64,000 nucleotides of DNA from Daphnia pulex (GCF_021134715.1 NC_060027.1:5704001-5768000); one strand, 5' to 3'. Numbered from the stretch's first letter, positions 24,283-35,684 are shown. The notes: a model not told the origin generated them from the letters alone. Numbers and translations are program-made.

Positions 24283-27200
24283 ATGCTTAAAACCCCAGTG
24301 CGTCGATCTATAGTTGAAAACAACCAGTTGTATTATCCTTTTGGAATTACTCGGTTTCGTAACATATTGGAAAATTTAAGCTGTGGAATTGGTTGTGACA
24401 ATGGCATCAAGGTAATTTACTATATATAATGATGTACTGTTTTGTGCCCCTTGTGTCTTATTTTGTTATTTTAACAAACTTTTAATTGACTAGATCCTGC
24501 TTCTTAGATGTGGCGACTTGAGAAACACACTTCAGGCAACAACCAATGGAAATGCATCACAATTTCACATCTACCTCAATGACAATAATCCATCAATCTT
24601 GGCTCGAAACATCATCATTCTGAAAATCCTATCAGATCGGTGTTTTAATCCTGAGAAAGAGGAGGATTTAAGCTTTCTTTGGGATATCTGGTATAATGCT
24701 GAATGGCCTGAGGTCACTACCAAAAGATTCCTGGTTGTTTTGAAGGATATCTTGGATGGAAAATTTCCAGAAAATGTTTCTGTTCCTGATACAAGCCAGC
24801 GGCAAGGTTTGAAACAAGTGTGGAGTTCTTGGTTAACCACTTGTTCTGGAGATGAATCAAAATTGACATCATTTATGCAAAAAATCCGGAAAGAAAGGTA
24901 AGGAAAATTTATTTTTATTTTAGATAGTATCATTTAAAATGTTAAAGATTTGAAAGTGATTTGCTTGTTAACAGGTCCACATTTGTCTGGAAAGAGTATG
25001 ACGGTTGGGTTGGCGGATTTCGTGCCCTGCTGGGGATGAACAGTATCGAACTCTTTAATGAAGCTGTAGACAAGATCGCTGATGATTTTTACGACGAAAA
25101 TTTTGTAGGTATTGAAGAATTGCCGAATTCTGCAATGCAGAAAAATCGAGATGAAGTTCTTCGTTATTTCTCAACTGGCAACTGTAGGCTTCAAAGCGAA
25201 ACTAGCGTTGTTTGTGTGAATCCAACCATGCTCGACCCGATAACTCATCGTTGGGAAGTTCATTTTTTAATAACCCCTTTTGATGGTTACCTTCCACTAG
25301 CTAGAGAAGAGTTGGATACTTCAGCAAACGACAACTTGCTAGTTCGATCTTGTCAGAAAATACTCAAGAAATTTATTACTTCTTATCGAAGTCGCATTGA
25401 TAAAGTCCAAATCTCTGTCTACTTGGAGGATTTCTTTGAGTTCTGCTACGCCACCACACATCAGTTTGACGTCATTGATTGTTGCAGTCTTCCCGACCAA
25501 ACTGGATTAGCTAACGTTATCAACGCTGCAACTGGAAGATTATCCGATAACCAACAATCTACTTTGTTCACTCAAGCTATGAAATGGAAGGATGTAGGAG
25601 ATACAGTGGAGAAATACGTCGAAGAATCTCTTTGCGTCCCATTGAACATGATCCCAACCATCTATGGAGTGCGAATGGATAATCACGTCGAACTAGGAGC
25701 TTCAGCACTCCTCAACTTGCGACGTCAGAGAACCTTTCCGCTGAACTTAAGATGGAAGAAAGCACCTTCCTTTCGGAACGTATCATTGGCTCCTTCGCCG
25801 TTGCTGGATCGTTGTTTGGATCGAATAGCAGACAAATGTTTTGATATTTTATTCCCTCGCCGCATGTTTGGGCCTCAACCTGGAGATGAGTGTGGTATGA
25901 ACTTGTACACTCCGCTAACGTATGACTATATAGTTAGCTCGATGATTCAGCGTGTTGGAGGGGACACTTGGTTCAAAGAAGACCGAAAGGATACAAATTG
26001 TATGTTCAGCTTTTTTGATTTATCGAAGAGAACAACAAAAGCCTGGAAGAATGGTCAACCAGTTCTGAAGCTGACAGCCCATGCCGACAAATGCTTCCGT
26101 ATTCTTAAAGGGACTCCAGTACTTCGTCTTATTTTGATTCCTTGTTCAGTGTTCAACGAATCCATGGCATTTAGAGACAATTTTGATCTGTCTGGTCCTG
26201 GAAACCATATAATCGATAACTTTCAGTTTGAAATGAAGAGGAATCCGGAGGAAAAGAGAAAAGTATCAATTTCGTTTTTATTAGTTCCGGATCATGGTCT
26301 CGAAAAAAGCCACCTTGCTTTCCTTCTGGATCTCGCGGATGGGTTTCCGAATTACGTATTCCAAGCTCTCGGGTATATGCAAACTGAACCGTTTCTTGAA
26401 CCTTATCCGTTTGCCGCTAAAAAGCCTGCCATTCCGGCTTCTTCTATTACGGTGCAACCACCCCAGATGGTCGTCAAAAATTGTATCGAGTTTGAAGATC
26501 AGTACCTGCTGAGAATAGATATTTCATGTAGCGATAACGTCTCCGGTAAGTTCATCTTAAATATAGCAAGACTGCAAGAAATAATATGCTCTGACATTTT
26601 TCATTTTGAATTGTTAGGTCTGATCGTGTCGACGAATCAGAGAAAGCCATGCGAGTCTGCACACGACGTCACCGTTTCACTTAGTCAACCGAATAACTTG
26701 GAGCCTCTGAGTATGACTTTTCCCCACCCAATCCTTGTCGATGATATCCGCGCTAAGCTCCACCTCAAAGACCATTTTATTAATTTGGTTATGAAGAAAG
26801 CTCTGCTTGAGCCATGGCCGCATGAATATCAAGGGGAGCATACGAAATGGAATGCTGACCGACTGAAGCTCTGGGAGGAAAAAGAAGTTACGTTGGAGCA
26901 TGACAGCGGAATATCCCTTCCCTCTTTATCTTCTTCTTGCATGAACTCGTCGATGGTTCATCTTATGTGTCAGTTCCAGTTCTCCGAGGTTCAGACGCCT
27001 TCGCTAATGAAGAAAACCCCATTGAATCAAGTTCGTTGCATCATCAGAGGCATTTTTCAACGTTTCATCAGTCGCAAAGCAACTCGCACAAATTTCGTAC
27101 GCATTTTTCAAAAAGGATCGTCTGTAGAAAATCCTGATTGGTACCTCCGAGTGCATAAACCGATTCGCACCTCTCCACAGGGAAGCCCGATTTTGATGAT

Positions 27201-27624
27201 TTCTGCTTTTGACACCAAGCTTGCCAAAAAATTTGAAACTCTGCAGGAAGCAAGCAATCTCAAAGTTGGAAATAATTTCTCTCAAGTTTTTCCTGTTCTG
27301 AAACCCCAGGAAACTATGACGATTGAAGCTGAATCGGCCGGAAGTTTAGAATTATTCCGCTACGTTTTAAGACTCAATTCGTAATATATTGTATTTTACT
27401 ATTCATGCGTTACTCGAGCGGAAATATTTACGCTCGGTTTTTTATTGTTACTTAGGTTGAAGATTTTACCGATTACTTGGCAAAAGCACAACCTTTACTT
27501 GGGAGAAGACAGTCCTTGGCTAACAACTTTCCTTTCTCCACTCTATGTGGATTCTCCATCATTAAACGGCGATGTCAACGAGAGTTCCGAAATTGAGGAT
27601 AATGAAAAATGTCGTCTTATGTAA
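24283..27624 (+). CDS. DUF4470-domain protein, five coding exons
   Basis: Exons: 24283-24411, 24494-24897, 24975-26545, 26618-27380 and 27456-27624, giving 1011 residues with consistent phases. The N-terminus has the DUF4470 pattern known from animal and fungal MYND-type proteins: YPFGITRFRNIL, then ILLLRCGDLRNTL, then FHIYLNDNNPSILARNIIIL, ending in an IWYNAEW block. The remaining ~850 residues are a folded-looking region without a motif that I recognise; no MYND zinc finger is visible. The C-terminus ends KCRLM. The start is the first ATG after the leader-intron acceptor. The function of this family is not established. The 72-nt intron 26546-26617 has no in-frame stop, so a retained form would add 24 residues. 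Confidence 0.85.
26546..26617 (+). other. 72-nt frame-neutral intron in the DUF4470 gene
   Basis: It starts GTAAGT and ends TTTTGAATTGTTAG, its length is a multiple of three and it has no stop in the host frame. Removing it joins ...DNVSG to LIVSTNQRK smoothly. The encoded 24 residues look unlike their surroundings. Confidence 0.7.
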
Positions 27625-27665
27625 GATAAATTGTTACAGATACATTTAAACTATGATTTTTCAAT

Positions 27666-27671
27666 AATAAA
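27666..27671 (+). terminator. Poly(A) signal of the DUF4470 gene
   Basis: AATAAA lies 42 bp after the stop codon on the same strand, in AT-rich 3' UTR. Confidence 0.6.
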
Positions 27672-28354
27672 TATCAATTTACAGTCACTGCTACTTTTAA
27701 ATGAAAGAAGATGGTTAATTAAATAAGAATTGGTTTTTCAGTTGTCCTTAGTATTTGGTTGCTAATTTACTTTCTAGCCTAAAAATTTATCTCTTTTACT
27801 GCCATTGATTATGGGTTTAGGGCTGTAACCCGAGAAATGAGGAGATGTTGACGAAAAATAGGAGTAGGAAGCTCAACATTATTATTTTTTTTTTACTTGA
27901 CGGGCGCCGTGCAAGCCGCGTCATCTAGTAATCAATTAGTCAAATAAATAAGCTCGTTTTGCAACGTGCCTAGGGTTACAAGAAAGATTAAATTCAGAGC
28001 CCAACACTTTGGTAGGATTTTCCCACTTTCTGGGATTTTATACTCTTAAGCGAAAAATACCGTAATTAAATTATCCATGCTGAATCCACGCCCATAGGCC
28101 ATAGCCTAAGTTCCGTTTTTTTTTTGTCCGCACAGCTTCGCAGATACAACTCTTCAGTTTGACTGATAAACCACAAAAGAACTGATAATAAATAAAAGAA
28201 TCATTGGAAAGAATGAAAGATGCATAATTATTAGGAAAACGGCCAAATTTGTGAAAGAAGTTTAAGTATTGAGCGTTAGGTAGAGACAACCAATGAACCC
28301 CTTATCCGGCCAACCTGGTTTCAAAACTGGCGCGCCAGAACTACGTCTTCTGCA
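27672..28354. other. Intergenic stretch without a supported gene
   Basis: AT-rich, with no domain-bearing frame. Inverted GGCGCGCC-like words near 28330 mark the edge of the transposon-rich zone. Confidence 0.5.
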
Positions 28355-28588
28355 ATGTCCTGGCGCGTATGGAACGCCAAATGATGCTAATGAACGCTAA
28401 ATTAATAGCTCTCGAGTTTTCTTTTATTTAGGAAGCATTTATTGCATTTATTTTAGGAATCAATTGAATCATTCCAAAGCACTGCACGGAGTGCACGGCG
28501 CCATCTAGTGGTTTCGATCGGCAGAACGAATGTTATCGATTGAATTTGCATTTGCTTATGCATTGCTATCGATACATAATAGTTTCAC
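28355..28588 (+). repeat. Diverged copy of a foldback-element arm
   Basis: It contains TATGGAACGCCAAATGATG, TAATAGCTCTCGAG and GGCGCCATCTAGTGGTTTC, in the same order as the arm of the foldback element at 30386-35760, but more diverged. The P-like element begins at its end, which suggests insertion into an older copy. Confidence 0.55.
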
Positions 28589-28710
28589 CATGATCTATAA
28601 ATAAGAGGTCTACGAACTGTCGTCTGCTAGCAGTTTTGTCTGCTAAATCTTGAAAATAAAATTGGGGCATCCGCTTGGTGCGCTGGCTGTACCTGTCAGT
28701 CATAACTTTC
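28589..28710 (+). repeat. Left terminal inverted repeat of the P-like element
   Basis: It matches the inverse of 30193-30327 over its length with small gaps, including GGGGCATCCGCTTGGTGCGC. The copy at the other end is 13 bp longer. Confidence 0.85.
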
Positions 28711-28863
28711 CACGGAGATATGGGGAAAGCAAGGTTTTTCGCTTATATTTAACATTATAAATAAAACTACTTGATATTTATCGGAATGTATCAATGTCAT
28801 GTATTTTATCATTCATTCTTTATACATTACGAAACCATTTTGGACATTTTTCGGTGTTTTTGT

Positions 28864-29940
28864 TCATTGTTGGTTACTTTTTAATTGTTGGAAGGCATCA
28901 TTTTTGAAGCGCTTGGCTTTTATGTGATAGCGCAATACAACATATTCGTAAACGAGAAATGATAGTTGTTCATGTCGATGCGCTTCACAGCATATGGGGG
29001 GAAGATTGAGGCCATCACCAACAACTTCGCTAATGACTAGCTGGAAGGAATCCCTAATGTAGGCTTGATGTGATTGTAAGTGCTTCTGAAGGATCCTCTC
29101 CACCTTGGAAATGGTGTAGTAAAAACCGAGTGAAGCGAAGCGTAGAAATCCTTTGCTCCTTAGTTTGGTAATATACGCAGCGTAGAATTCACTAGGAAGT
29201 TCACTTTTTTCTGCAGTTAGGGAATTTAGGCAGTTTTCACAATTAATCTCCTGGTGATAATATTTAATTAGACAACCATAAAACAACTAATAAGGAATAA
29301 CAACACACAGTACCTCAGGAACATCACTTGATTGAATCCAAAACCAACCTGGAGGTACTGGGCAGTCTTCTGGTTTAAATGACAGCCATGGGTCGTTCAG
29401 AGAAGAATCATCAACAGGTACTCCTTCCCAGTTTTCTGAAAAGTCATCTTTATGTTCTCGAAGCTCAACCAGTTGGTCACATTCCGTTCGATTCCTCTTG
29501 TTGGCGGTCTGCTTTCCTTTTGGTAGCTTTCTTTTGGCTGATTTAGGCTTGTTCAGAACTCGGGCAGCCTATGTAATATAAAGAGAAGTTGGTGTAAAAG
29601 GAGGATACTAATTTTAACAAATTAGAAAAACAAAAAAATTATAACCTGGGAAAATTCTTGGGATGGCTCCTTCTTTAAGACTCCAATTGTTCCATGCATA
29701 GAAAATGTCTTGGCCATCATTCCCTTTAAGCAACCGGCCTTTGATAATATCATCTTCTTCGAAGTGACCTGAGCACACTCTTGATGAAGCTTTAAGATTT
29801 GCATCTTTGCGAGGAATGTTCAGCTCCCATTCTTTGAAGAGAGCTTCATCTTTGGGTGGAGCGAAAAAAGCTACCTTACTACAAGGTTTAAATCCTGGAT
29901 ATCCGGCATTGCAATTGGGCACAAAGCAACGATTTGGCAT
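28864..29940 (-). CDS. THAP zinc-finger protein of the P-like element
   Basis: The ATG is at 29938-29940. Exon A encodes a THAP domain: MPNRCFVPNCNAG, KVAFFAPP, EWELNIPRKD, SSRVCSGHF and AIPRIFP, with the C2CH pattern intact. Exon B (29292-29574) is basic and acidic linker, ending IQSSDVPE before GTACTG. Exon C (28864-29295) has a cysteine pair (CENC) and helix-rich sequence, ending ...QLKSNQQ. The A-B junction is uncertain: the natural donor after IFP leaves the wrong phase for exon B, so there is either a frameshift or a cryptic donor. No RNase H-like acidic catalytic residues are seen. It may act as a DNA-binding repressor of related elements; this is inference. Confidence 0.6.
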
Positions 29941-30192
29941 TTTCCTTGTCCTGGAAGCAATAAAAAACTGTTTACAACGCAATGTGGTGATTTAAACACG
30001 AAATCTAACTTTTTCTTACCAGTATCGTCGACACAAAACGAAAAACTAACTATTTTTACATAAATAACCAAATAACTTATACACTTTTCCTGTGAAGCTT
30101 AACTTTATGCTACCCTGTCACTAATTTTCAACGAGAAAAAACATTTTTTTCTTATTAAAAACACGAACACTATTCTCCTACTGACTTCGAGA

Positions 30193-30327
30193 GAAAGTTA
30201 TGACTGACCGGTACAGCCAGCGCACCAAGCGGATGCCCCAATTTTTTATTTTCAAGAATTAGCAGACGAAACGTCGAAATCGGGTCTAGCAGACGACAGT
30301 TCGTAGACCTCTTATTTATAGATCATG
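30193..30327 (-). repeat. Right terminal inverted repeat of the P-like element
   Basis: Inverse of 28589-28710, with an extra segment (ACCCGATTTCGACG on the minus strand). It ends GATCATG next to the GTTTCAC target duplication. Confidence 0.85.
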
Positions 30328-30504
30328 GTTTCACTGCGAGAAATAGTTTATATATTTCCGAGAACTGAGGATCTATGAGGAACTGCTAGCTACGGAACGC
30401 CAAATGACCCCCTAAAATAATAGCACTCGACTAGTGCTATTTATTTTACAAATCACTTGAATAATATACGGCATGTAGACATGGGACGGATTACCACAAG
30501 GACT

Positions 30505-30560
30505 TTTCAAAAGCGTCACTAGAATGCGACACTAGAACGTCCAAATTTTAGGGACGACAC
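30505..30560 (+). repeat. Left subterminal repeats of the Argonaute-carrying element
   Basis: Words GCGTCACTAGAATGCGACAC and CACTAGAACGTCC lie just inside the left end. They are inverted relative to the longer array at the right end and probably belong to the transposase recognition region. Confidence 0.6.
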
Positions 30561-30574
30561 TAGGACGGGGTAGA

Positions 30575-30650
30575 CTCAAACGGGGACCTCACGGCCACCG
30601 CAGTGGGCAGCACGCGCTCGCCGAGCTAAGCGCCCACGGCCACCTAGCAG
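30575..30650 (-). ncRNA. tRNA-like sequence (weak)
   Basis: On the minus strand GGGCGCTTAGCTCGGCGAGC resembles a tRNA 5' half with an A box. About 45 bp later CCCGTTTGAGTC resembles a B box. The acceptor stem pairing is poor. It could be a tRNA relic or the head of a SINE. Confidence 0.25.
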
Positions 30651-31261
30651 GTATCATTCAATTTTTGTTTATTTTTCGTCATGATTCTATTAAAAAAATT
30701 CAAACCTTTTTATATTTTTTTCCGAGACGAGTGTTAAGCATTTATTACCCCTGCGAGTTCGAAATGTGTTTTCCTTCTCTAATTTTTTATTGTTTGATTT
30801 TTTATTGTTTCTCGGACCAAGGAGGACAAACAAAAGTCAAAGAACGAAGGGCCATAAGAACACAAATCACGATCCTCTCTATTCATCTTCCTATTCGTCT
30901 GTCTCTCTCTCTCCCCCCTTTAACTTTCTCATCTGTGCAACATGAAGATGTATTCAATTGTCGTAGATCGAGAGTTAAAAGCTCCCGCGGCCGTGACGGC
31001 TAGCATGTCTACGGGGTTAGTTATCTATACCCCGACGTATATACGACGATTATTTTGTTGCCGTTGTTGTTTCTCATAGAGCGCCTCTCTTTTCTTCATC
31101 AAATAAGTGCAGTTAGAAAATGTATCGGAATCGACCGAGGAATCACTTGACTCCTGTCCCTGTTGTTTAGGCCAACCTTGTTTCTGCAAATATATGCCAC
31201 TGGCCCCGATCAAATGGAGCCAGATCATGTTCCGCTACCTCAACTCAGCAACCTTCCAAGG

Positions 31262-32844
31262 TCTCCAGTAACTCCTGTTTATGGTATTATCATTGGCACA
31301 ATCTACTTGTCGTTCATCGACAAAAATTAAGGTTTTTAATATTGTTATCTCCATAGCCGAAGTCAAACGTGTTGGCGATACTGTACTTGGCATGGCCACA
31401 CAGTGCGTACAAGCAAAGAATGTCAACATAACATCGCCTCAAACTCTGTCCAATTTGTGTCTGAAGATCAACGTTAAACTTGGTGGTGTTAACAGTATCC
31501 TTGTTTCACCATTCGTCCTAGGTAAAACGTAAATCAACTACTTTTCCCACGTAAATGCTCATGTGTGTTGTTTTCTTAGGTGTTCAATGAGCTCGTCATC
31601 TTCTTTTGGGCCGATATAACTCATCCTCCAGCTGGTGACAACAAGAAGCCGTCGATCACAGCTGTTGTGGGCTCGATGGATGCTCATCCTTCCGGATATG
31701 CTGCAACTGTTCGCGTCCAACAACACCGCCAATAAGTTATTCAAGAGCTCAGTGCTATGGTTCGGTAAGACATTTAACATTTTGATAATTCGCACATTGA
31801 GTTTGTGTGTGTTTGAGACTGATGAAACATTTCTTTCCCCCCACACACCCAGGGAATTATTGATCTTGTTCTACAAGACTACAAGGTTCAAACACAACCG
31901 AATTATCATGTATCGCGATGATGGCGCCAGTGAAGGCCAGTTTAGCACCGTAAGCAACATTCTACTCAACTAACGTTGACTTTCTAAAAAAGAAAGTTCG
32001 AATAAATGACATTTATTTCCTGTAGGTTTTGCAACATGATTTGCCCCGCTATCCGCGAGGCAGGCATGCATTAAATTAGAACTTGACTACGTATACATAG
32101 CAGGTATCACGTTCATCGTGGTTCAGAAGCGCCATCACACCAGGCTCTTCTATGCTGACAAGAAAGAGCAATCTGGTAAAACTGGAAACATTCCCGTCGG
32201 TACCAGCACTGAGAAGTCAATTCAATCAATTCTCGACGCGGACATTACACACCCAACCGAGTTCGACTTTTACTTGTGCTCGCGCATCCTCGCATCAAGG
32301 CATTCAGGTGAGATAATTCATTTGCTAAACATTGTTTCAGTGGTTTTAAAGGGTTTTTCTTTATTATCCGGGGCACTAGCCGTCCTAGCCACTATCACGT
32401 TCTGTGGGATGACAACCACTTTGACGCTGACGAATTGCAGTGCTTAACTTACCAGCTTTGTCATACTTACGTCCGACTTATGTGCGCTGTACTCGCTCCG
32501 TCTCCATTCCGGCGCCGGCTTATATACCACTTAGTGGAGAAGGAGCACGACAGGTAATATTGCCATGACGGTCTTTTGCAACGCGATTTTATCAATCTTT
32601 TATTGATTTCTAATATTTGCAGTAGGGAAGGATCGCTATAGGATTGCATTAAGAGTTACATCATCAGGTACATTTTTGAACGTCAAATCAACGCCTGGTA
32701 AAATTACTAAAATTTTTATTTCTATTGAAACAGTGGAGAACTGGTTCTCATCAAAGTGGCAGCAGCGAAGATCGCACGCCAGGCGCCATGGCTCGTGCTA
32801 TCACTGTTTACGCGGATACCAAGAAAGTCATGTACTTTGTTTAA
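31262..32844 (+). pseudogene. Argonaute (AGO1-type) PIWI-domain gene fragment, decayed, introns kept
   Basis: Exon pieces with splice edges still in place: to 31283 (VTPVY), 31357-31521 ([18 protein letters not shown] and [13 protein letters not shown]), 31580-31764 ([35 protein letters not shown]), 31853-31949 (FYKTTRFKHNRIIMYRD, SEGQF), 32026-32307 ([32 protein letters not shown]) and ~32365-32844 ([18 protein letters not shown], then AMARAITVYADTKKVMYF and a stop). These are the strongly conserved words of animal AGO1 PIWI domains, and the C-terminus is present. Breaks: TAA inside the VQQHRQ helix, a frameshift after VLQHD, another around CHTYVR and altered WADITHP. The MID, PAZ and N regions are missing. 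Introns at each joint show capture from genomic DNA, not from mRNA. Confidence 0.85.
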
Positions 32845-33887
32845 AAGTCATCGTGAAGTTTTTCTTTTTCCTCGCTCCCCAGTAAGTTGTCTCTTGGTTA
32901 TCACGGATCAAGATGGATCGGATTAGGATGGAGTAGGAGTGTGGGGTTGTTGTATTTCCACGAGACTTGACGCTGTTTTTCTCTAGCTATATGATGGTCA
33001 GCTTGCGAGCACAATATCCAACACATATTTCATGTCACCAACCGTCACCAACCATCATCACCACCACATCTCTGATCTGCCGTGCAAGGAGGAGCATTTC
33101 ACAAGTCCCTTTTAACACAGCCATCCCCGACTCAAAAGAATAATTTGTCCACGGCCGTCAAGTCTTTCATTATATTTTTCACGCTTATGGCGGGAGTCGA
33201 AACACATACTGCGGTGGGGATTTAAACGAGACTTTGCACTTAAAATGTTTAATTCCCTAGTGGCAATAAAAAAAAACTCTTGAAGTTGTCCCTCCCCTCT
33301 TGAAATCATCTCTGAACACAAAGTAACAGGAAGAGCGGTGTGAGAAAGGGTTAGATATAATATAGTAGCTCTTGACTAGAATTGCATTTCCCCCTCCCTC
33401 CAGCATGTGGATGTAGTACGGACCAAGCAAAACGTGAAATTGCATTGCCAATCAACATTTCCCCCTTATCCCGACCTGTAGGCCTACAGGGACATCTGTA
33501 ATCGAACTAACTGTGCGCGTTAACAAAAAGTCAAACTTGTTTTTAATTTTTCTCCGAATAAAAAAAATGAGAGAACCACCTATTGTCTTTGTTCTTTGAT
33601 ACATTTCGAAAAAAAAATCTTTAAAAATACCAAAAAAAACATCATCCTCCCGCGCTACAAAAAAAAAACGTAAAACTTATTCATAACACAAAATCCTCCG
33701 AACACAAAGACAAAAATGATAATGCCATTCACAAACGAATAAACGTCAGTTATTAAAGTTATTAACAAAACCCCGTTGAAACTATGAAACATTATCGGGA
33801 TTATCGGGAAACTCGAACACGCACAAAGGATCGAATTCTTGCAGATCTTCGATGTCTTCATTCCATAAAGCTTGACAGCTTGTCCCG
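32845..33887. other. Interior of the Argonaute-carrying element without a gene
   Basis: No coding frame with a recognisable domain was seen. It may include the former 3' flank of the captured Argonaute gene (CACCATCATCACCACCACAT near 33050). Confidence 0.45.
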
Positions 33888-34157
33888 TCCTGGTACCGTC
33901 CCTAAAATTTCGTAAAATTTGGACGTTCTAGTGTCGCAGAGACAATTGTAGTTTTCCCGTCCTAGTGTCGCCGATAAATTATGGACGTTCTAGTGACGCA
34001 TGAGACGTTCTAGTGTCGTTATGATTTTTTGAAGTTTCCCGGCCCAGTGTCGCTACTAAAATTTAGACGTTCTAGTGAAATGCGGACGTTCTAGTGTCGC
34101 GTTCTAGTGTCGGTTTGCAAAAGTTCTTGTGGTGATCCGTCCCAATGTCGCTATGCC
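33888..34157 (+). repeat. Subterminal array of GACGTTCTAGTGTCG repeats
   Basis: At least seven copies of GACGTTCTAGTGTCG or close variants (TCCTAGTGTCG, GCCCAGTGTCG) lie within 270 bp of the right end, and inverted copies lie inside the left end. Such arrays are typical transposase binding regions. Confidence 0.75.
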
Positions 34158-34693
34158 TACCACTGCATGGCGCCATCTAGTGGTTTCAATCGGCGGAACG
34201 GAATGTATCGATTTTTTCCAAAATGTACGTATTCATATCGATTGATAATCGTTTCCACAAGCAAAATGGTGGAAATGCTGTGGAATTATGGATTGTGGAA
34301 AGACGTCTGTTGACTCTATTCACGTCGTTCATGACAGTGTCAGTTCACGCCGTCCGTGAGTGTCAGTTCACGTCGTTCATGACTTCATGGTAAGATGCAC
34401 TTGTGTAGATGCTTATGTAGATGCTGATCTTCACAGAAAATTATTCCGTCGAGCGGAGCGGCGCAGGCGACGTCGGTCAAATGTCCAACTTCTGGACGCA
34501 TTCGTATAGACAGGCGGCGGCGGTGGCTTCCTTACGGTTTGACCGATCCGTCTCATTCCACCTCGTCCAGCTGGTCCAACAGCAGGAAAACACATATCCC
34601 ACAGATCTTCAGCGTCGACCAATTGACCAAAAATTAAAAAAGTTGGACATTTGACAGAAGTTGGACACCGGCGTCGCCAGTGCCGCTCCACTC
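34158..34693 (+). repeat. Left hairpin arm of the foldback element
   Basis: It is the inverse of 35150-35684 with roughly 85-90% identity by eye. Shared blocks are ATCGATTGATAATC, AATGGTGGAAAT, GTCAGTTCACGCCGTCC, CAAATGTCCAACTTCTGGAC and TGACCGATCCGTCTCATTCC. The two arms are separated by 456 bp, so a transcript crossing both would form a long hairpin. Confidence 0.85.
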
Positions 34694-35149
34694 GCTTGAA
34701 TAATTGTCTGTGATTTGCTCCTGTTTATTGTGATTCCGCTAGTCGCGGATGCAATGGATTTGATTGCAGATGCACGTGAAGCGGCAGCCGTCCAATTGGC
34801 AGGCCATATTCTTTATGAACTTCTTGAAGCCGTCGCGGGCCAGCTGCTCGTCTTTGACGTGGGAACTCTTGTGTTTTTCGTTTGGTCACACAGAAGAAAA
34901 TGAAAAATCAGACTATGTGGACTTTTTGCGCAGTCTCTGACGGTTAAAGAAAACGAAATTGACGAGAATAAAAATAACGTCAAAGTGCTGATCTTAGACC
35001 TGAATCGGCCTTGTAGACTCATGGTGCCCCGGCCCTTGAAGACGGCGCGTCCGGGTTCGCCCAGAAGCCTGCTGGGGAATTCTTATTGGATGATGGCTGG
35101 ATGAGTCTTTGCGGTGGTTGTTGACGTGCATCTGGACGTCCGACTTGCA
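34694..35149. other. Central loop of the foldback element
   Basis: 456 bp between the arms. A short frame on the + strand (VADAMDLIADAREAAAVQL, from 34742) is the only coding-like stretch. It has no domain and no clear start or end signals. Confidence 0.4.
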
Positions 35150-35684
35150 GTTATTCAAGAGAGTGGAGCGGCGCTGGCGACGCCGGTGTTCAACTTCTGT
35201 CAAATGTCCAATTTCTCGACTTTTTGGTCATTTGTCAACACAGAAGATTTGTGGGTACATGTTTTCCTGCTGTTGGACCGGCTGGACGAGGCGGAATGAG
35301 ACGGATCGGTCAAACCGTAAGGAGGCGGCCGCCGCCGCCTCTGTCTGCAAATGCGTCCAGAAGTTGGACATTTGACCGACGTCGCCAGCGCCGCTCCGCT
35401 CGACTGAATAATTTTCTGCCATCTACATAAGCATCTATACAAAAGAAGATCTTACCATGAACGGCGTGAACTGACACTCACGGACGGCGTGAACTGACAC
35501 TCTCATGAACGGCGTGAACAGAGTCATTAGAAATCTTTCCACAATCCACAATTCGACGGAATTTCCACCATTTCGCTTGTAAAAATGATTATCAATCGAT
35601 ATGAATGTGTACAATCGGGAAAAATCGATACAATCGGTTCCGCCGATGGAAACCGCTAGATGGCGCCACCCAGTTGTATATTAT
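35150..35684 (-). repeat. Right hairpin arm of the foldback element
   Basis: Inverse partner of 34158-34693. The open frames seen on both strands here (repeated GAGDVGQMSNFW and RFDRSVSF words) are the same arm read twice and show no domain. Confidence 0.85.

Larger units (their letters stand above)
28589..30327 (-). mobile_element. P-superfamily-like DNA transposon, internally shortened
   Basis: The element starts CATGATCTATAAATAAGAGG and ends with the inverse; the terminal inverted repeats are 122 bp (28589-28710) and 135 bp (30193-30327). GTTTCAC stands directly outside both ends (28582-28588 and 30328-30334), a 7-bp target duplication close to the 8 bp known for P elements. P ends also begin CATGATG. 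The inside carries a minus-strand gene starting with a THAP zinc finger, as in P transposases. At 1739 bp it is too short for the full RNase H-like catalytic region (full P elements are ~2.9 kb), so it is probably non-autonomous. Confidence 0.75.
30470..34157 (+). mobile_element. 3.7-kb DNA transposon carrying a captured Argonaute fragment
   Basis: The left end GGCATGTAGACATGGGACGG and the inverse of the right end, GGCATAGCGACATTGGGACG, form imperfect terminal inverted repeats of ~45 bp, followed by copies of CGACACTAGAACGTCC. TAC flanks both sides (30467-30469 and 34158-34160). The intact arm of the surrounding foldback element (near 35678 inverted) shows the empty site. No transposase was recognised. 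The superfamily is unclear; a 3-bp duplication fits CMC- or PIF-like families, but the ends match neither plainly. Confidence 0.7.

Noticed and set aside
31580..31764. A functional second Argonaute gene
   Set aside because: An in-frame TAA, frameshifts and the absence of the N, PAZ and MID parts rule out a working protein.
35200..35442. Open frames on both strands in the foldback arms
   Set aside because: The same inverted sequence gives mirror frames, with no domain and no start or splice context.
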